A stretch of DNA of 64,000 bases from Beta vulgaris subsp. vulgaris (lineage: Eukaryota; Streptophyta; Magnoliopsida; Caryophyllales; Amaranthaceae): NCBI RefSeq assembly GCF_026745355.1, contig NC_079210.1, positions 25,930,529 through 25,994,528 of the forward strand, in the 5' to 3' direction. Below the pieces are notes generated by a model. It was not told where the DNA came from. It did no database searches and saw only the letters and a program-made list of their open reading frames with translations. Positions 11,766 to 25,082 of this stretch are shown one piece after another; position 1 is the first letter of the stretch; each line of letters starts with the position of its first letter. A program made the position numbers and the translations under genes.

Positions 11766-14700
11766 TGCACATTAATAACAATTCTAAAGAGCTGTTTTAC
11801 TAAATGCATATTGTGGTTAGTCTAACAAGATACCAAATGATAATTTTTTGTATATACTAGTGAGAATATGTGGTCCAAGTTAATGAACTTTGACTTTGGA
11901 AAAAAGAAATGGATCTAGGGTACAAGGGGATTGGTTTTTGGTCCTATTGGAATTTAATATGTAAAAAGATACAAATTCATCAGCATTCTCCTTTTTATAT
12001 TAATTGCAATATATAGGAATGACACTCTATTTAAGGTCATATGAAAGTGTAGAGAGGTAGAGATAGATAAGATGTGGGACCCATGTGACAAGGAGAGAGA
12101 TAGAATCCACTACCTATTAAGGTAATGTTGCAATTAATATGAAACTTCAATGTCAAGAAAATGATGTAATTAATATGAAATATAACTAATTTTTATTATG
12201 ATTGAAGATCGCATGTTTGTGCTACTCAATTTAGGTTGTTGGAGAAAGTAGAGTACTAATGAGATAAATGATGCAAATTAAAGATATTATTCGAGAGATG
12301 CCTGAAGTTGCATGTCATTTTGACTTGTTTTTGGTTGATGTTGCATGCCATTGTTTTGTATTTTATCATGTATCGATTTGTAATTGTATGTACATTTTTG
12401 TTGATATTTGTAAGATTGCATTCTCTTTCTTTGTTTGCTCTCTATATTGTATTAGTTTATTATTCTTTTATGGGGGATAGTGCCTAATCGGGGAAAGCTT
12501 GCAATAAATGAGTGGTATTTTCTAATTCAATTGACATTTTTTCAGTAGTAGATTTGAGAGTTCATTCAAATTAATGTTATTTCTTAATGAAATTCACAAA
12601 CCTTTCAGTGACTTGGTGGTTGAAGCTTAAACTTTCAATTCACAAAGTCAAAGGTAGATTTTGAACATAGGCTCAAGAATTCAAACGTAGCAACTAGCAA
12701 ATATAAAGGGACGATTCCTAAAGTTAAATGCAGCAAATAATTAGGGACAGAGGGAGTAGTACACTAGTAGATGTCTCCATTGACTAACTGTTCATCTTTT
12801 GATGCTATGAGAGTGGTTTATAAAATTTTGTTAATAATGCAATGCACATTGGGATTGAAATTGTTTTGATGAGGTTTTGCTCTCACATTCTGCAGGAAAG
12901 CTTGAAGTACAGATTACTGGGATCTGAAGGTGATATTGGTTCTTGGGGTCATGAATATGTGAGGTAAAACTGGAATTTATTGGATTTATATATTTTCATA
13001 TCTTAGAGACTCATGGTCTGTTAGTACATAATGAGCACTTATGTACTATATATATAGCATGTGTTCCATCAATATCGTGCTTATGTCAGCATATAAATTG
13101 ACTATTCTGTTGTTGGTGTTTACTCGATTTTAAACTATTTATAGATGTTGAATTTTGATTTGGAATCTTTTCAAGCTAAAGTACAAAGATAAATAAAAGT
13201 AGAAGTGCAGGCAGCAGGCTTTACAGAAGTAGTATAGTTCTGTCTTCAATCCTTAAGAGTTCTATTGTTTCAGCATTTTCTCCAACACCGTTACTCTCTG
13301 TATAATATCACTGCTTAGCAATGAGATAACCTTGTAGGTGATGCTGTGCTACACGTGTATAATTTTTAGCTAACAATCTGGCTTTTGAAATTAATGGTGT
13401 TTGCAGAAATTTAGCAGGAGAAATTGCACAAGAATATACAAAGCGTCAGGTAATTTCTTATATCTATTTATGTTCGCTGGTGTGATCTCATGTAGTGCAT
13501 TCAAGCTAAAGCTGTTTAATCTTTAATGTATATGGAACCTGCAGAACAGAAGAACAATAGAACATTGACTGGTTGATGAGTATTGCTTTCAAACGTCATA
13601 CTAATATGTTTCAATTTTCTATTCTAAGCTCTGCAATCTGATTTGTGGCTATGCCATAATGAGAGTGCTATATGCTACATGTGTAGCTTACTTTCCAACT
13701 TCAGATTTCTTAGAAATTTAAAGGTCAATGATGGTGTGATGAGAGTCACATAATTCACTCCCCATCACCACGAATTAGGATTGCATTCGCTCGTTCTCAT
13801 TCGCAGTTCGTTACCGTGCCAAATCGGTATGGTTTGCGAATTGGAACGACCAAATTAGCGCACTTACCTCTTAGACGTCATTTTCTGTCAATGACTGGAA
13901 GATCAATTGCAAGGAGAAAAGCAAGATTTGACAAAAATTTCAGATCTAGGGTTCAAATGGTAAAACCCTAGATCCGCAATTGGAGATGTAATTCACTAAA
14001 TCAAGGTTTTAATTATTGGGGCTCTCATCAAGGAGGGTAAGGCAAGTCAATCGGTGTGGTTGACGAGTTGGGTTGCCGACATCTTTTCCGGCGAGAGCAG
14101 GCACTTCCCGTAGTTGCTGCCATGGTTCGAACATGCGATATTTTTTTCCCGTGAGAGCATGCACTTCTGGTAGCGTACACTTTTTCGGCAAGGGGCTTCT
14201 GACTTCTCCATGAAATTGGACCATTTTCTCAGTTCAAGGTTGAAGATTTGGCTGAAAATATAGAACTTTGTATGACCATTTAATGTTCTTCATTGTTCTT
14301 AATAGTGGGGTAGTTGGGTATGATAGTATGACAGCTGGAAGCCTCATCTCTTTTTATTTTTTCTTTGACAATTATAAAGGGAATTATAAAATACTTCTCA
14401 AATTACCAAGTACCAACTAATTTTTAAAGCGTTTTCTGGATTCACTTATCGATCCGAATTGACCTATCGAACCGGATTCACCAAGGGGTAGCGAATTCTG
14501 CTCTCGAATTCGTTCCGCATTCCGGATCGATCTGCGAATTATGTGACATTGGTTGTGATATGAACTGCTAGCTTGAGTGGGTAGTGTTGCTGTGTGGAGA
14601 CAGTGCTCTTAATATGTTGGGGTTGAAGTTAGGAACTTCCAGCTGGTGTTGACATCAATATTTCATGTTTGATCTTGTTTGTGTTGGATGATTATATGTA

Positions 14701-17700
14701 AGCTGTTGACCTTTTGAGAGCTTGTTGAACTTATTCTCTGTTTGTGTTAATAATTTCAGAATGAGGAAGACTCAATTGAGGATCTGATGGATCTGGTACA
14801 ACAAATTGTTGCTTTTCACATGAAGGTATATTTGCTTGGATGCTTGATTAAGCAACCTGATTTTGTTGTGGCTTTTTTTTAACTTGTGCTCTTTTGCTAA
14901 TGAGAAATTCCATCTTGTAGCACAATGCAGAGCCCGAAGCGGTGGATCTTCTCATGGAGGTACTGGCTAGTCTTGTCTGGTTTGGCATCTGAACTTGAAG
15001 AACTCTATTTGACTGTCGCTCTGCTATCTCTAGGTAGAAGATCTCGACTTGTTGGCAGAGCACGTGGATGAGAAAAATTACAAGAGGACGTGTCTGTATT
15101 TGACTGCTGCAGCTAAGTAAGTTACTTTTCACCATCCTCTTTGATTATATCATTACTGTTATCGTCTTCGTCTGAGTCTGATCAAGGTTCGAATCATAAT
15201 GTCTATGAAAGGTCAATGTTATTTGTTGATTAGAAGAAGAATGCTCTAAATTGTGGTGTTTAAATTTAAAGTTAGAGGCTTAGAGCACTGCAACAATATG
15301 TTTTGGAATTTAGTCATTAATATGGTCGCTATAACCTGCTTGTGCAGCATATGCATATGTTCTGGACTTCTGTTATGTATCTTACTTATGATAATTTTTT
15401 CATGCCTTCCATACACTGTTAATACTTGACTTTTAACATTGGCAGATACCTTGCTAGTCCGGATGATATGCTAGTACTGGATATCGCATACTCTATATAT
15501 ATGAAATGTGAAGAGTATGCTTCTGCACTTCAGGTTGCGTTGTTTCTGGACAACTTGCAGGTTTGCCTTTTTTCTTCTATGCCCTCCTATTTCGTCCTTT
15601 CCATTCAGGCATCCTGTCCTTCACTTTCTTGTATAGGAAGGAAGAATGTTATTTGGTGAATGACAAATGCAGTTATTATACAATTAACCGTAGAAGTAAA
15701 GCGAACACTGCTACGAATGTCAACTTATATCGACTCTTGTACCATGTTGCAGTTGACCTGGTTTAACATTGGTGACTAAACATCTTCCCACTGAGGTCTT
15801 CTTATGTTTTATGTCGATGTAAGTGTAGAAACCGGACTGATCAGACCTTCATTTCTTTAATTACGACAAACTTTCACATTGTGAGACACAATTACTTCCA
15901 GGAAGGAGAAGAAATACTCCCAACAATAGGAGAAAAAATTATTGAAAGCAATAAAATAAAATAATAACAATGGAAGAGCTGTGAAAATAAATAGGTGTTT
16001 GTCTGTTTGAATAACAATTATAAAGGGAAGGGGAAGGGAAGGTGAAAAGAGGAAATGGGAGGGGAAGATATTTTTCTTCACTTAAAAAGGGTAGCAAGAT
16101 GACCTTAAAAAGAAGGTTAGGAAAATGGATTCCTCCTATTCTTTTCTGTAGATACGTAAAATTATTTCCCAAATTTAGCACCCAAATTTTTATTTGTACA
16201 ATTGTCCTCAGGGTGCGAAAATGGGGAGACTTTATTTTATTTTATGTGTATACGCTTTCCCTCCCATCTTCCAAGCTAACATTCAAACAAGGAAGTCTAG
16301 TTTGGTGAAAGTTTTTGTCAACTGTTAGAGCAATTTATCTTGATCACTAGCTCTCATTCCTGAATGTGGAAGATTGTCTGTGATCTTTAGATTGAGGGCT
16401 AATGGTTTTGTCTACCTTTTTTTTTCCTGATATTAGTGACAGATAAATTTTAATTTTATATTGGTGATTTGTAATTTTATCAGGGCATGATTATTTGTCC
16501 TTGGCCTTCTTTTGTACAAGGTTGATACCCCATTTGCGTAATATTATCTTATACTTTGTTACATGCTGAAAAATGAAATACATCAACTCTATATCAATGT
16601 GGAACTTGGTCCTTGATATTAATGGTTTGACAAATTTATATGGGCCCCTCATGGTTAGATAGTGGGTGTCATTTAGTTTTAGTGTAAGGCTGTAAGCTGA
16701 TTAAAGGCCTACTCTCAGTTCAGCTGATTGGCTAACTATCAAATTTATATAGAGCCTTTTTTATGTCTGGATTTTTTTTTCTTCAGCACTTCTTTTTTTT
16801 TGGGCATGCTTCTGTACTGATTGGTAAGGTAGGGAAATTGGTTGAATGGTGGAACATCTGTTTGTATTGTCCTTCAAACTGTTTGTTGACTTTGATGCTC
16901 TTTCTGTCTTGCAGTATGTTAATCAGATATTCACATCTTGTGACGACCTCCTTCGGAAGAAACAATTTTGTTACATCCTTGCACGTCATGTAAGTATTAA
17001 AATCATTACCTGAAGAACCCTGATTGCTTGTGTTTGCTGGAACCATACCACTCACAAGGGTGTAGCCCAGACAGATTGCCTCTTGTTTAGGCAGTCTCTT
17101 GTATCTAGTGCCCTAAATTCTATTTGTTCCCTTAACTGATTACTATTTGGATATTTGAGTTGTTACCCAGCGGAATTCACATACAGATATCTTTGTCCAT
17201 AAGATGCTTTGATAGATTATATATAATCACGTTTTTTATATTGTGCATTTTGTAACCCGAGAAGGTTAAATCTTTAAAACACAGTATCTGCTCTATTTAT
17301 TCTTCATTTGTGTATTCTATGAAGTGAGATGTTGCTGGCATTTAGGATCTTCTGAGCCTCTTTTAGCATTGTTTCTTTTCATTATTTTACTTATCAATGT
17401 TTCATGATGTAGGGTGTCACATTTGAGCTCGATGACAACATGGTTATGGATGATGATGAAAGGGAGCTGTTGCAAGACATTATCAACAATTCCAAGTTAA
17501 CTGAAGGTTATTTGACCCTTGCTCGTGATATAGAGGTCATGGAAGCCAAAGCACCTGAGGATATCTACAAGGTAATCTATTAGTTGTCTTTTTCATTATA
17601 AATGAGACATATGAATTTGTTCATGACAATATTGTGCCTAATTTTATTTTAGGGTAAATAGGGATTGAAATTCTATTGGGACAGAACTCGAAAAGGTTGT

Positions 17701-20700
17701 TATGCGTCACTTATTGTAGACATGCATTTATAAATAATAGATGATCATAGAATGTCATGTGGATGTGGATCTTCTACTTATGGTGGTGATTTTTTTTTGC
17801 CAAGTAAGAAGTTGGCATATAATGATGCCTTAATTCTTGTAGGTTAGTTCTGCTGTTTGATGTATTCTTATAGTGACATCAATTATTTTTTTGGCCTTGT
17901 GGGTAACTTCTCCTTTACTTTGCTATCTCATCATATTTGTTCATGTCTCAGACAGTCTCTATATGTGTATTTTGTCGCTTTACTATATTCCAGAATGTGC
18001 ATTTGTTTAATAGTAGTAGATGCTGATGGTGTTCAATTTATCTGGTTATTAGGCTCATTTACTTGATGGCCGGGCAAGTGCTAGTGCAACTGTTGACTCT
18101 GCAAGGCAAAATCTGGCGGCTACATTTGTGAATGCATTTGTAAATGCTGGTTTTGGACAGGTGCTATATTGAATTTATTGGTCTTGAAATCATGATGAGA
18201 TATGATAGAGCTTCAATCATGTTGTGGTGGTTGCTACAGGATAAACTGATGACTGGCTCTGCTGATGCCTCAAGTGGGAGTTCTTCAGGGAATTGGCTTT
18301 TCAAAAACAAAGAACATGGTAAAACTAGTGCTGCTGCGAGTTTGGTGCGTCTGCTGCATTTTTAGTGCTCTTTTCTTTATGTTTCTCTTTGCTCTATGTC
18401 TTTCTTAGTTCTGAATACTTCTATTATGGCAGGGTATGATCTTGCTGTGGGATGTTGATTCTGGACTTGCACAACTAGACAAGTACTTCCACAGTACTGA
18501 CAATCATGTCATTGCGGGTGCATTACTTGGTGTTGGAATTGTGAACTGTGGTGTAAAAAATGATTGTGATCCAGTAAGTCCAAGCAGAAATTCATTATCG
18601 GCTGAGCATTTTTTGAATAATGCACTTAATTATGATTTACCTTTTCTGCAGGCATTAGCACTTTTGGGAGACTATATTGATAAAGAAGATCCGGCTATTC
18701 GTATTGGTGCCATTATGGGTCTGGGCATTGCTTATGCAAACACACAGAATGAACAGGTATGTTCTATGCGCGTGCATATCCTGTCTTTAATGATAGAGAT
18801 GGAATGTACATTGTATTTTAATTGTTTCTTATTGTGTTCAAGCCGAATTTTGATTTCTTTCTAATCAGATTGGCCATGTTTAAGGAAATCATGTAGTATA
18901 TAAGATTGGCTGTTCTTCATGATTGTAGAGGGGTATTTAGTTTTAACTCCTGTCCACGCTAAGTTTGATCATTGCCACAAGCTTGTTTTTGGAAAGTGTT
19001 CTTCATCTGCGCCGACTTGTCTAATTCATGATACATACGGTTAATGTGACCTCCTTGATTTTTGTTTATGTTTCTTAGGTAGGTCTTTGTTTTCATATAA
19101 TTTTTGTATTGGTTGGGAAAGGGGGGGGGGGGGGGCTGTGGACCCCTGATCAGTAGGTTAATGGTATACTGTGGACTATTTATCAGACTAGGGCTTTCAT
19201 AATTACTCGATCTAATGTTGAAACATTTATCAATGATTAAGTCGTTGATTTAGGTGACAGCCGTAGTGTCAAAAATTAGAGTTAGTATTTATAGGAAATG
19301 ACAGAGAGATGAAGTAGGGGAAAATAAACCCAATAATTAAACAATTGGGTGATCAACTAGTTTAGAGCAAAAACAGGGTTTAGTATAGTTTTATAATACT
19401 TACTGGATTTTCTCTCCATGAGCTGGCTTACTTTTATGTGTGTAACAACCCCCCCCCCCCCCCCCCCAAACAACAAAAGAACTTAAAATATAATCTCTGA
19501 ATGCTGGACTCCATAATAAATATTTATAACATGAAAACTGAGTACTTGCTTTTAGAATTCTATGTAAAAGTTAGTTATATGCATTTTTTGTTCAAGTGTG
19601 CTTTTGTTTGATTATGTGCCTTCATTACGGGACTTGCCCCTTGACTCTGGAGAATCTTTGACCTTCATTTATTCATTTTTTAACACAATAGCTCAAGACC
19701 ATTTTCCCATTTTTGAAGTTTCTCTGGCTATCATATGGCAACTTTTTATTTTTTGATTGATTTTTACTCGATTGAGATGAGAGGTACATGACATATGTTC
19801 TGAAGACGAAGTTCAGTGTAGAAGCCAAATGACTTGTTTCTAGACTTGTTGTGCACTTACATTTTAAAAGTGCGTGCCTAGGCATGAGTGACATCTAAAT
19901 CGCATCCCAAAGATGAGGCACACTGACCTCCCTAAGAGAGCAAGAGGCGGACGCAAAAGCTCCTCTGGTGAGGCTGGCTGCTTTATCATGCCTCATCATT
20001 ACTAATTTTGAGCAAAAGCCCTTCATTAAAAATTTCATAAAATTGAATCCTAGTATGGGTTTAAGCCTAATCATGATCTGGTGTCATGGATGGCAAAATA
20101 CTGGATATGACAAACAATGCTCGCAAGCCATCTGCCATAAATCATGGCACCATAGTTCTAGACTTCCAGTGGCCATTGTGCACGAGCAATTTTTCTCACT
20201 CTCTCTCTCTCCTATTTGGCTCATCATTTCTTCTTCTGCTTCTTTTTCTTCATCTCTTCATACTTTTCTCTTTCTCTTCCATTTGGAGGGCCTTGGATCC
20301 CAACTATCTTTGTGTTTTTCCTTTTGTTTTATGTTAACTGGTGAGTTATGATAGGGAAGTCAAAGGTCATCATTTCTCCCTCAACCCTATGGTTGAGCCT
20401 TGTAAACCTTCTTCCTTTTTTTTGGGAGGTGGTTGTGCTTTATATATCAGTTCTACTGAAATATGGGGCTCATTGATTGAAAACTTAATGCCACAAGCAA
20501 AAAAAAAAAAAGATTAGGTTTTGATGTTAAAATGCAATTCACCTGCAGCATGTGTGCACACATTCCTTGCAACTCGTTCCAGGGATGCTTTGCACCTCAC
20601 TGCACTTCAAATCTTTTAAAACTAAGGTTTTGGATAAACCCAATGGGAGGTGAAAATGCAAAAATGTTAGGAACATGATCACAGACTAAAGTATTATATA

Positions 20701-23700
20701 ATTTGTTCAGATAGGTATCTAGTTCTGTTGTGTGCTATCAAGAATAATATAGGTGTCGAGAAAAGGTATATATACACTTAGAAGCTCATTGCTGGGGGAG
20801 AACTTGTTGGTTATTTAGGGTGCACTCTCTTCACTTGAACTTGTGTTTTAAACTCAATTGGGCCTTATCAACCTTGATTAGACATTTGTTCATCCTTGAA
20901 ACTTATCAAGTCTTTAAGTGAAAAAATCATGCCAAAATTCCCCTAAGCTGGTTTGTTTTCCCTCTTTTGTTCATTTTCTCAAGGTTAGTTTACGTGATGG
21001 GAAGGTGAGCTTCAGGAGTAAAGATGTTTTGAAATTCTTTATAATAATGCCTCATATCTAAAGAAAAACAAAAAAGTGATCCCCCCTGCCTTTGTTTTGT
21101 AAGGTTTATGCAGTGATACCTGCTTGGTGATAGTGAAGTATTATTTGGAAAACTATAGCAGATATTGTTTTGTTAGTATTCATTATTGGATCATAGTGCT
21201 TTCCATATATTATCTGGAATATTATCTCATGTACGAAGCAAATTGCGATTTTAAATGCGCTGGTCATTTGCAGATTCGCCACAAGCTGACTCCTATTCTT
21301 GGGGATACGAAGGCTTCTCTTGATGTGATTGCCTTCACTGCCATTTCACTTGGTTTGGTATTTGTTGGTTCCTGTAATGAAGAGGTTGCACAGGCAATTA
21401 TATTTGCATTGATGGATCGAAGTGAGTCTGATTTAGGGGAGCCACTTGCCAGGCTTTTACCCCTGGGCCTTGGTCTTTTGTATTTGGGGAAGCAGGTTAG
21501 TAGATATGGTAAATGTTTGAACTATTAATTGATTTCCTCACTTTTCTGAATTACTAATGCTCATAAGATCAGTCACTCTTATGGCACAACTTTTATCACA
21601 CACTCAGGTGTATAGTGAGCATGGTACACTTAAGGCTATTTTTACTCTTTGCTTTGTTTGAAAATAAGTATAATGAGAGAAGTCCAAATGAGGATATGAG
21701 CAAAAAATATGGTACAACTGGTTGTATAGTTAATGCACTCTTATGGCCAATTTATAGTTATTTTGTCTGCAGTTCTATTTGAAATGTCCCATGAGAGTCG
21801 ATGTCAATGCATCTCAATTGTTTATTGATTTTCTTCGCCATCTATTGAAACCTCAATGGTTGATAATAGGTCGTATTAGAAGTTAATTTAGAAAATACGT
21901 ATTCTGCAGTTGATGTTCATTATCAACTTATCATGGCCTTTATTGTGGCATCTATTTTAAATTACGCCCAAGTTATTACTTCACACCAATTTATGATATA
22001 TATTGTATAACCTTTAATGACAGTGAAAGTTGACCTATATATATATTCATACTGTTTGACAGGAAAGCGTGGAAGCAACAGCAGAAGTATCCAAGACTTT
22101 CAATGAAAAGATCAGGAAACATTGTGATATGACTCTTCTTTCTTGTGCTTATGCTGGAACTGGAAATGTTCTCAAGGTTCTATAGTGCACTTGGCTTCAA
22201 TGAACTGTTGCCGATGTGGCAAGAAGTGGTTTTCTCAGTTGGGTTGTTTTGCCTTTGCAGGTCCAGAGCCTGTTAGGTCATTGTGCACAACATCTTGATA
22301 AGGGTGAAACCCACCAGGGACCAGCTGTGCTAGGGATTGCCATGGTAGCCATGGCAGAAGAATTAGGTGTTGAGATGGCAATTCGTTCATTAGAGCATCT
22401 GCTGCAATATGGAGAGCAGAATATCCGCCGTGCTGTTCCTCTTGCACTTGGTCTGTTGTGCATATCAAACCCAAAAGTAAGTTCTGTTGAACTTGTGTTT
22501 CTAGTGTCTCGAGATGTTAGAACTATAATATGCTTGCGTTTGAACTCATTAGTTTGTCAAATGAGTTTGTGTGGCTGTGTATCTACTTAAGGTAGAATGG
22601 ATCTACTGTAATCTTTTGAAGCATGGATATGGAGGAAATACGGGCTAACTCTCGTGCATTGAAGCTAGACACGTTGACATTGGAGTTGAGGGAAAATTTA
22701 ATTTAAAAAGGGAGTAGCCTTACTGCCTTAGAATTGTCATTGCCGATGGGTTATGTTGAATTCTTATGTTGCAGGATGGATTTTAAGCATTTATGATTTC
22801 ACCTTTTGCAAGCATATGTATTTTAGATGTGAGGATATTACTCGTGTTGCTGATCATTCTTTTCATAACCTATGCTGCAGGTCAATGTTATGGACACATT
22901 GAGTAGACTCAGCCATGATTCCGACTTGGAAGTAGCAATGGTAATGGAAAATTTGGGTTACTGTTTCATCTGCAAGGGAATATGTGGTTATCTTTCTCAT
23001 TTTGTCTTGACTATTCTAATTTTCTCTATGCAGGCTGCGATTATCTCATTGGGTTTTATAGGTGCTGGTACCAATAATGCTCGAATTGCTGGTATGCTGA
23101 GAAATTTGTCAAGCTATTATTACAAGGACGCAAGTGCTCTATTTTGTGTATGGCTTCTACCCTGTGCTGGAAATATTTAGCTGCTCATGTAGTTGGCATG
23201 ATAGCATCCTTGGTAATTTGTGCAGGTTCGAATCGCTCAAGGTCTTGTACATATGGGAAAGGGTCTATTAACCCTTAATCCATATCATTCTGACCGGTTT
23301 TTGCTATCTCCGTAAGTAACTCTGCTATTTAGACATGAAAATTAGGTCTAGAATCAGATAATTGGGTTGCCGAGTCGGGCAAACTTTGTCTGTGCTCTAA
23401 TAGTTGGTTGTAATCCTTGTAGGATGGCGCTTGCTGGTCTTGTAACAGTGCTTCATGCATGCCTCGATTTGAAATCCATCATCTTGGGGAAGTATCATTA
23501 TATGCTCTACTTTCTTGTCCTTGCAATGCAGGTTGGTGAAACATTATCTGATTTTTTTTACTTTTGTCCTACTTGAGGATGCTTTTTGTCTTTCCTTTTC
23601 TGCTGATCCGGTCACATCCTCCTCTTTCTCTAGAGGCCAGCGCTGATCTACCTGTGCCTTTTATTTTATGATCTCTGCAGCCAAGAATGTTGTTGACTGT

Positions 23701-24022
23701 GGATGAAAACCTGAAGCCTCTTTCAGTGCCTGTTCGGGTTGGTCAAGCAGTTGATGTCGTTGGCCAGGCGGGTCGTCCTAAGACTATAACTGGCTTCCAA
23801 ACTCATTCAACCCCAGTTCTTCTGTCTGCTGGTGATAGGGCAGAACTCGCTACAGAAAAGTAGGATATATTCTCCTTCAGTTGTCTATTCGTATCTTTTT
23901 TAACACAAAGTGTGATTGAACTAAAACTTTTGTCGGTTTTTACTAGGTATCTTCCTTTGTCATCCATTCTCGAAGGCTTTGTCATCTTAAAGGAGAACCC
24001 TGAATACAAAGAGGAGCATTAA
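8773..24022 (+). CDS. RPN1: 26S proteasome regulatory subunit RPN1 (PSMD2), 25 exons
   Basis: RPN1 is the non-ATPase scaffold of the 26S proteasome base; it binds ubiquitin, UBL shuttle receptors and a deubiquitinase. Exons: 8773-8892, 9044-9144, 11323-11443, 11538-11597, 12896-12963, 13407-13449, 14760-14825, 14921-14959, 15034-15116, 15446-15560, 16915-16989, 17413-17571, 18053-18160, 18240-18344, 18433-18573, 18652-18756, 21274-21495, 22063-22176, 22261-22476, 22881-22940, 23034-23147, 23226-23311, 23423-23531, 23681-23859, 23947-24022. All introns are GT-AG and phases agree. The sum is 2685 nt, 894 residues, against about 890 in Arabidopsis RPN1. The lysine-rich N terminus (residues 20-40) precedes a helical domain; PC repeats span about 410-740 (for example [45 protein letters not shown]); the C-terminal beta domain ends [16 protein letters not shown]. 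No frameshift or missing part was found. Introns 2 and 16 exceed 2 kb. Confidence 0.96.
13745..14547. mobile_element. candidate insertion with short TIRs inside RPN1 intron 6
   Basis: The left edge reads GTCACATAATTC and the right edge GAATTATGTGAC, exact inverted copies of 12 bases. Between them is 800 bp richer in CG than the surrounding intron, with an internal imperfect repeat around GAGAGCAGGCACTTCC / GAGAGCATGCACTTCT. No clear target-site duplication was found. It is probably a non-autonomous DNA transposon of unassigned superfamily. It lies well inside the intron, so splicing sites are untouched. Confidence 0.5.
18757..21273. other. RPN1 intron 16 (2.5 kb) with long G and C homopolymers
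   Basis: This is one of the two longest introns of the gene. It holds a run of about 16 G near 19121-19136 and a run of about 18 C near 19450-19467. Short ORFs at 19968-20351 and 20086-20337 have no recognised domain. Nothing suggests an alternative exon. Confidence 0.6.
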
Positions 24023-24380
24023 TTTGTCAAGCTAAGAAAGTGACAATTATCAATTTGATCATCAATTAACCTTGGCCTCAGATGATTGATATTAGTCCAA
24101 GTCTTAGAAGGCTGGAAGATTTCCCTTGGAAGAAAACGAGTTTCATGCTGCCTCCAGTGATCTCGGTTATGCTGATGGATGTTTTTGTGCCAAACTACCC
24201 AGCCAGAAATTCTGTAGATGGGACTGTTAGGCGTTAGCCATGGTTGCTTGAGATGGATTGTTGTAAAATTACATGCATTTTGACGTTTTTAGCAGAAATT
24301 ATAGGTAGCTAGTCCTTTTTTTGCTTCTAATTTTCATTTTAAATGAAATTAATCGTGCTGCTTATTTTCTTCAACATCTA
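24023..24380 (+). other. RPN1 3' UTR (approximate)
   Basis: The sequence following the TAA stop has no coding features. An AATGAAAT-type polyadenylation signal lies near 24340-24350 in a T-rich context. The end is approximate. Confidence 0.4.
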
Positions 24381-24509
24381 CTCGCTCTGCGAATTTTCTC
24401 TTCAGATTTGTCATGACACAATCCAGTTACTTCTACGGTTTTACCCCGACTTATGCTGCAACATGACCCGAATATGTTCTAGTCCATACACATGTTTTGG
24501 CTTTAGGCT

Positions 24510-25082
24510 AGAGATAACCAACAATGTGGGTTGATTTAGCCTCTTGGGCCGAGCCAACTTAAAGTCCGGTTTAGTCTAGCTCGAACTGTGAAATTAGAGG
24601 AGGGGGAGGGGGGGGGGGGTGGGCTAATTTTTTTAAGCCCAACTCATGAAAGCCCGTTACTAAAACTGCCCAACTCGGTCTGCGTAATCGATCCAACCCA
24701 GTTCAAGTAATTATTTAACTAAATTGTGTATATTTTCATCAAATTTCATATATTATAATTCAATTAAATTCAAAAATAATGAAATTATTCATTAACATTA
24801 TTAATTTTATATATTTTAATTAATTTTAAAGGTTTCATGTAACAATAACAAATGATTCCAATGATTATATAATTTTGAAGAAAAAATATTCCCATGTAGG
24901 TCCCCCAGCCCATTAGGTCCACAAACAGCCAGATTACCCCCCGAACGATGAAGATTGGTAACAAATCGGGGTAGGTCAAGATTTTTAGTGTGTGGACTGG
25001 CTTGCCCAACTCGTGAATATTACAGTGTGACCCACTCGAGCCCGTGGACCAGCCCACCCATCCCGCACAAGTGGTCATCTCT
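24510..25082. mobile_element. GC-rich Mutator-like MITE, copy A
   Basis: The left end is AGAGATAACCAACAATGTGG; the right end, read inverted, is AGAGATGACCACTTGTGCGG. Inside are patches such as GGGCCGAGCC and CCCAACTC. The two further elements at 25476 and 28147 share this style of terminus. No clean target-site duplication is visible here: the left flank is RPN1 downstream sequence and the right flank is LINE. Confidence 0.5.

Noticed and set aside
12727..12758. Apparent right end of a Stowaway MITE (GGGACAGAGGGAGTA) in RPN1 intron 4
   Set aside because: No matching left end could be found upstream, so element borders cannot be supported.
20086..20351. ORFs in RPN1 intron 16 that might be an alternative exon
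   Set aside because: RPN1 is complete without them; they are serine/leucine-rich translations of a CT-rich tract.
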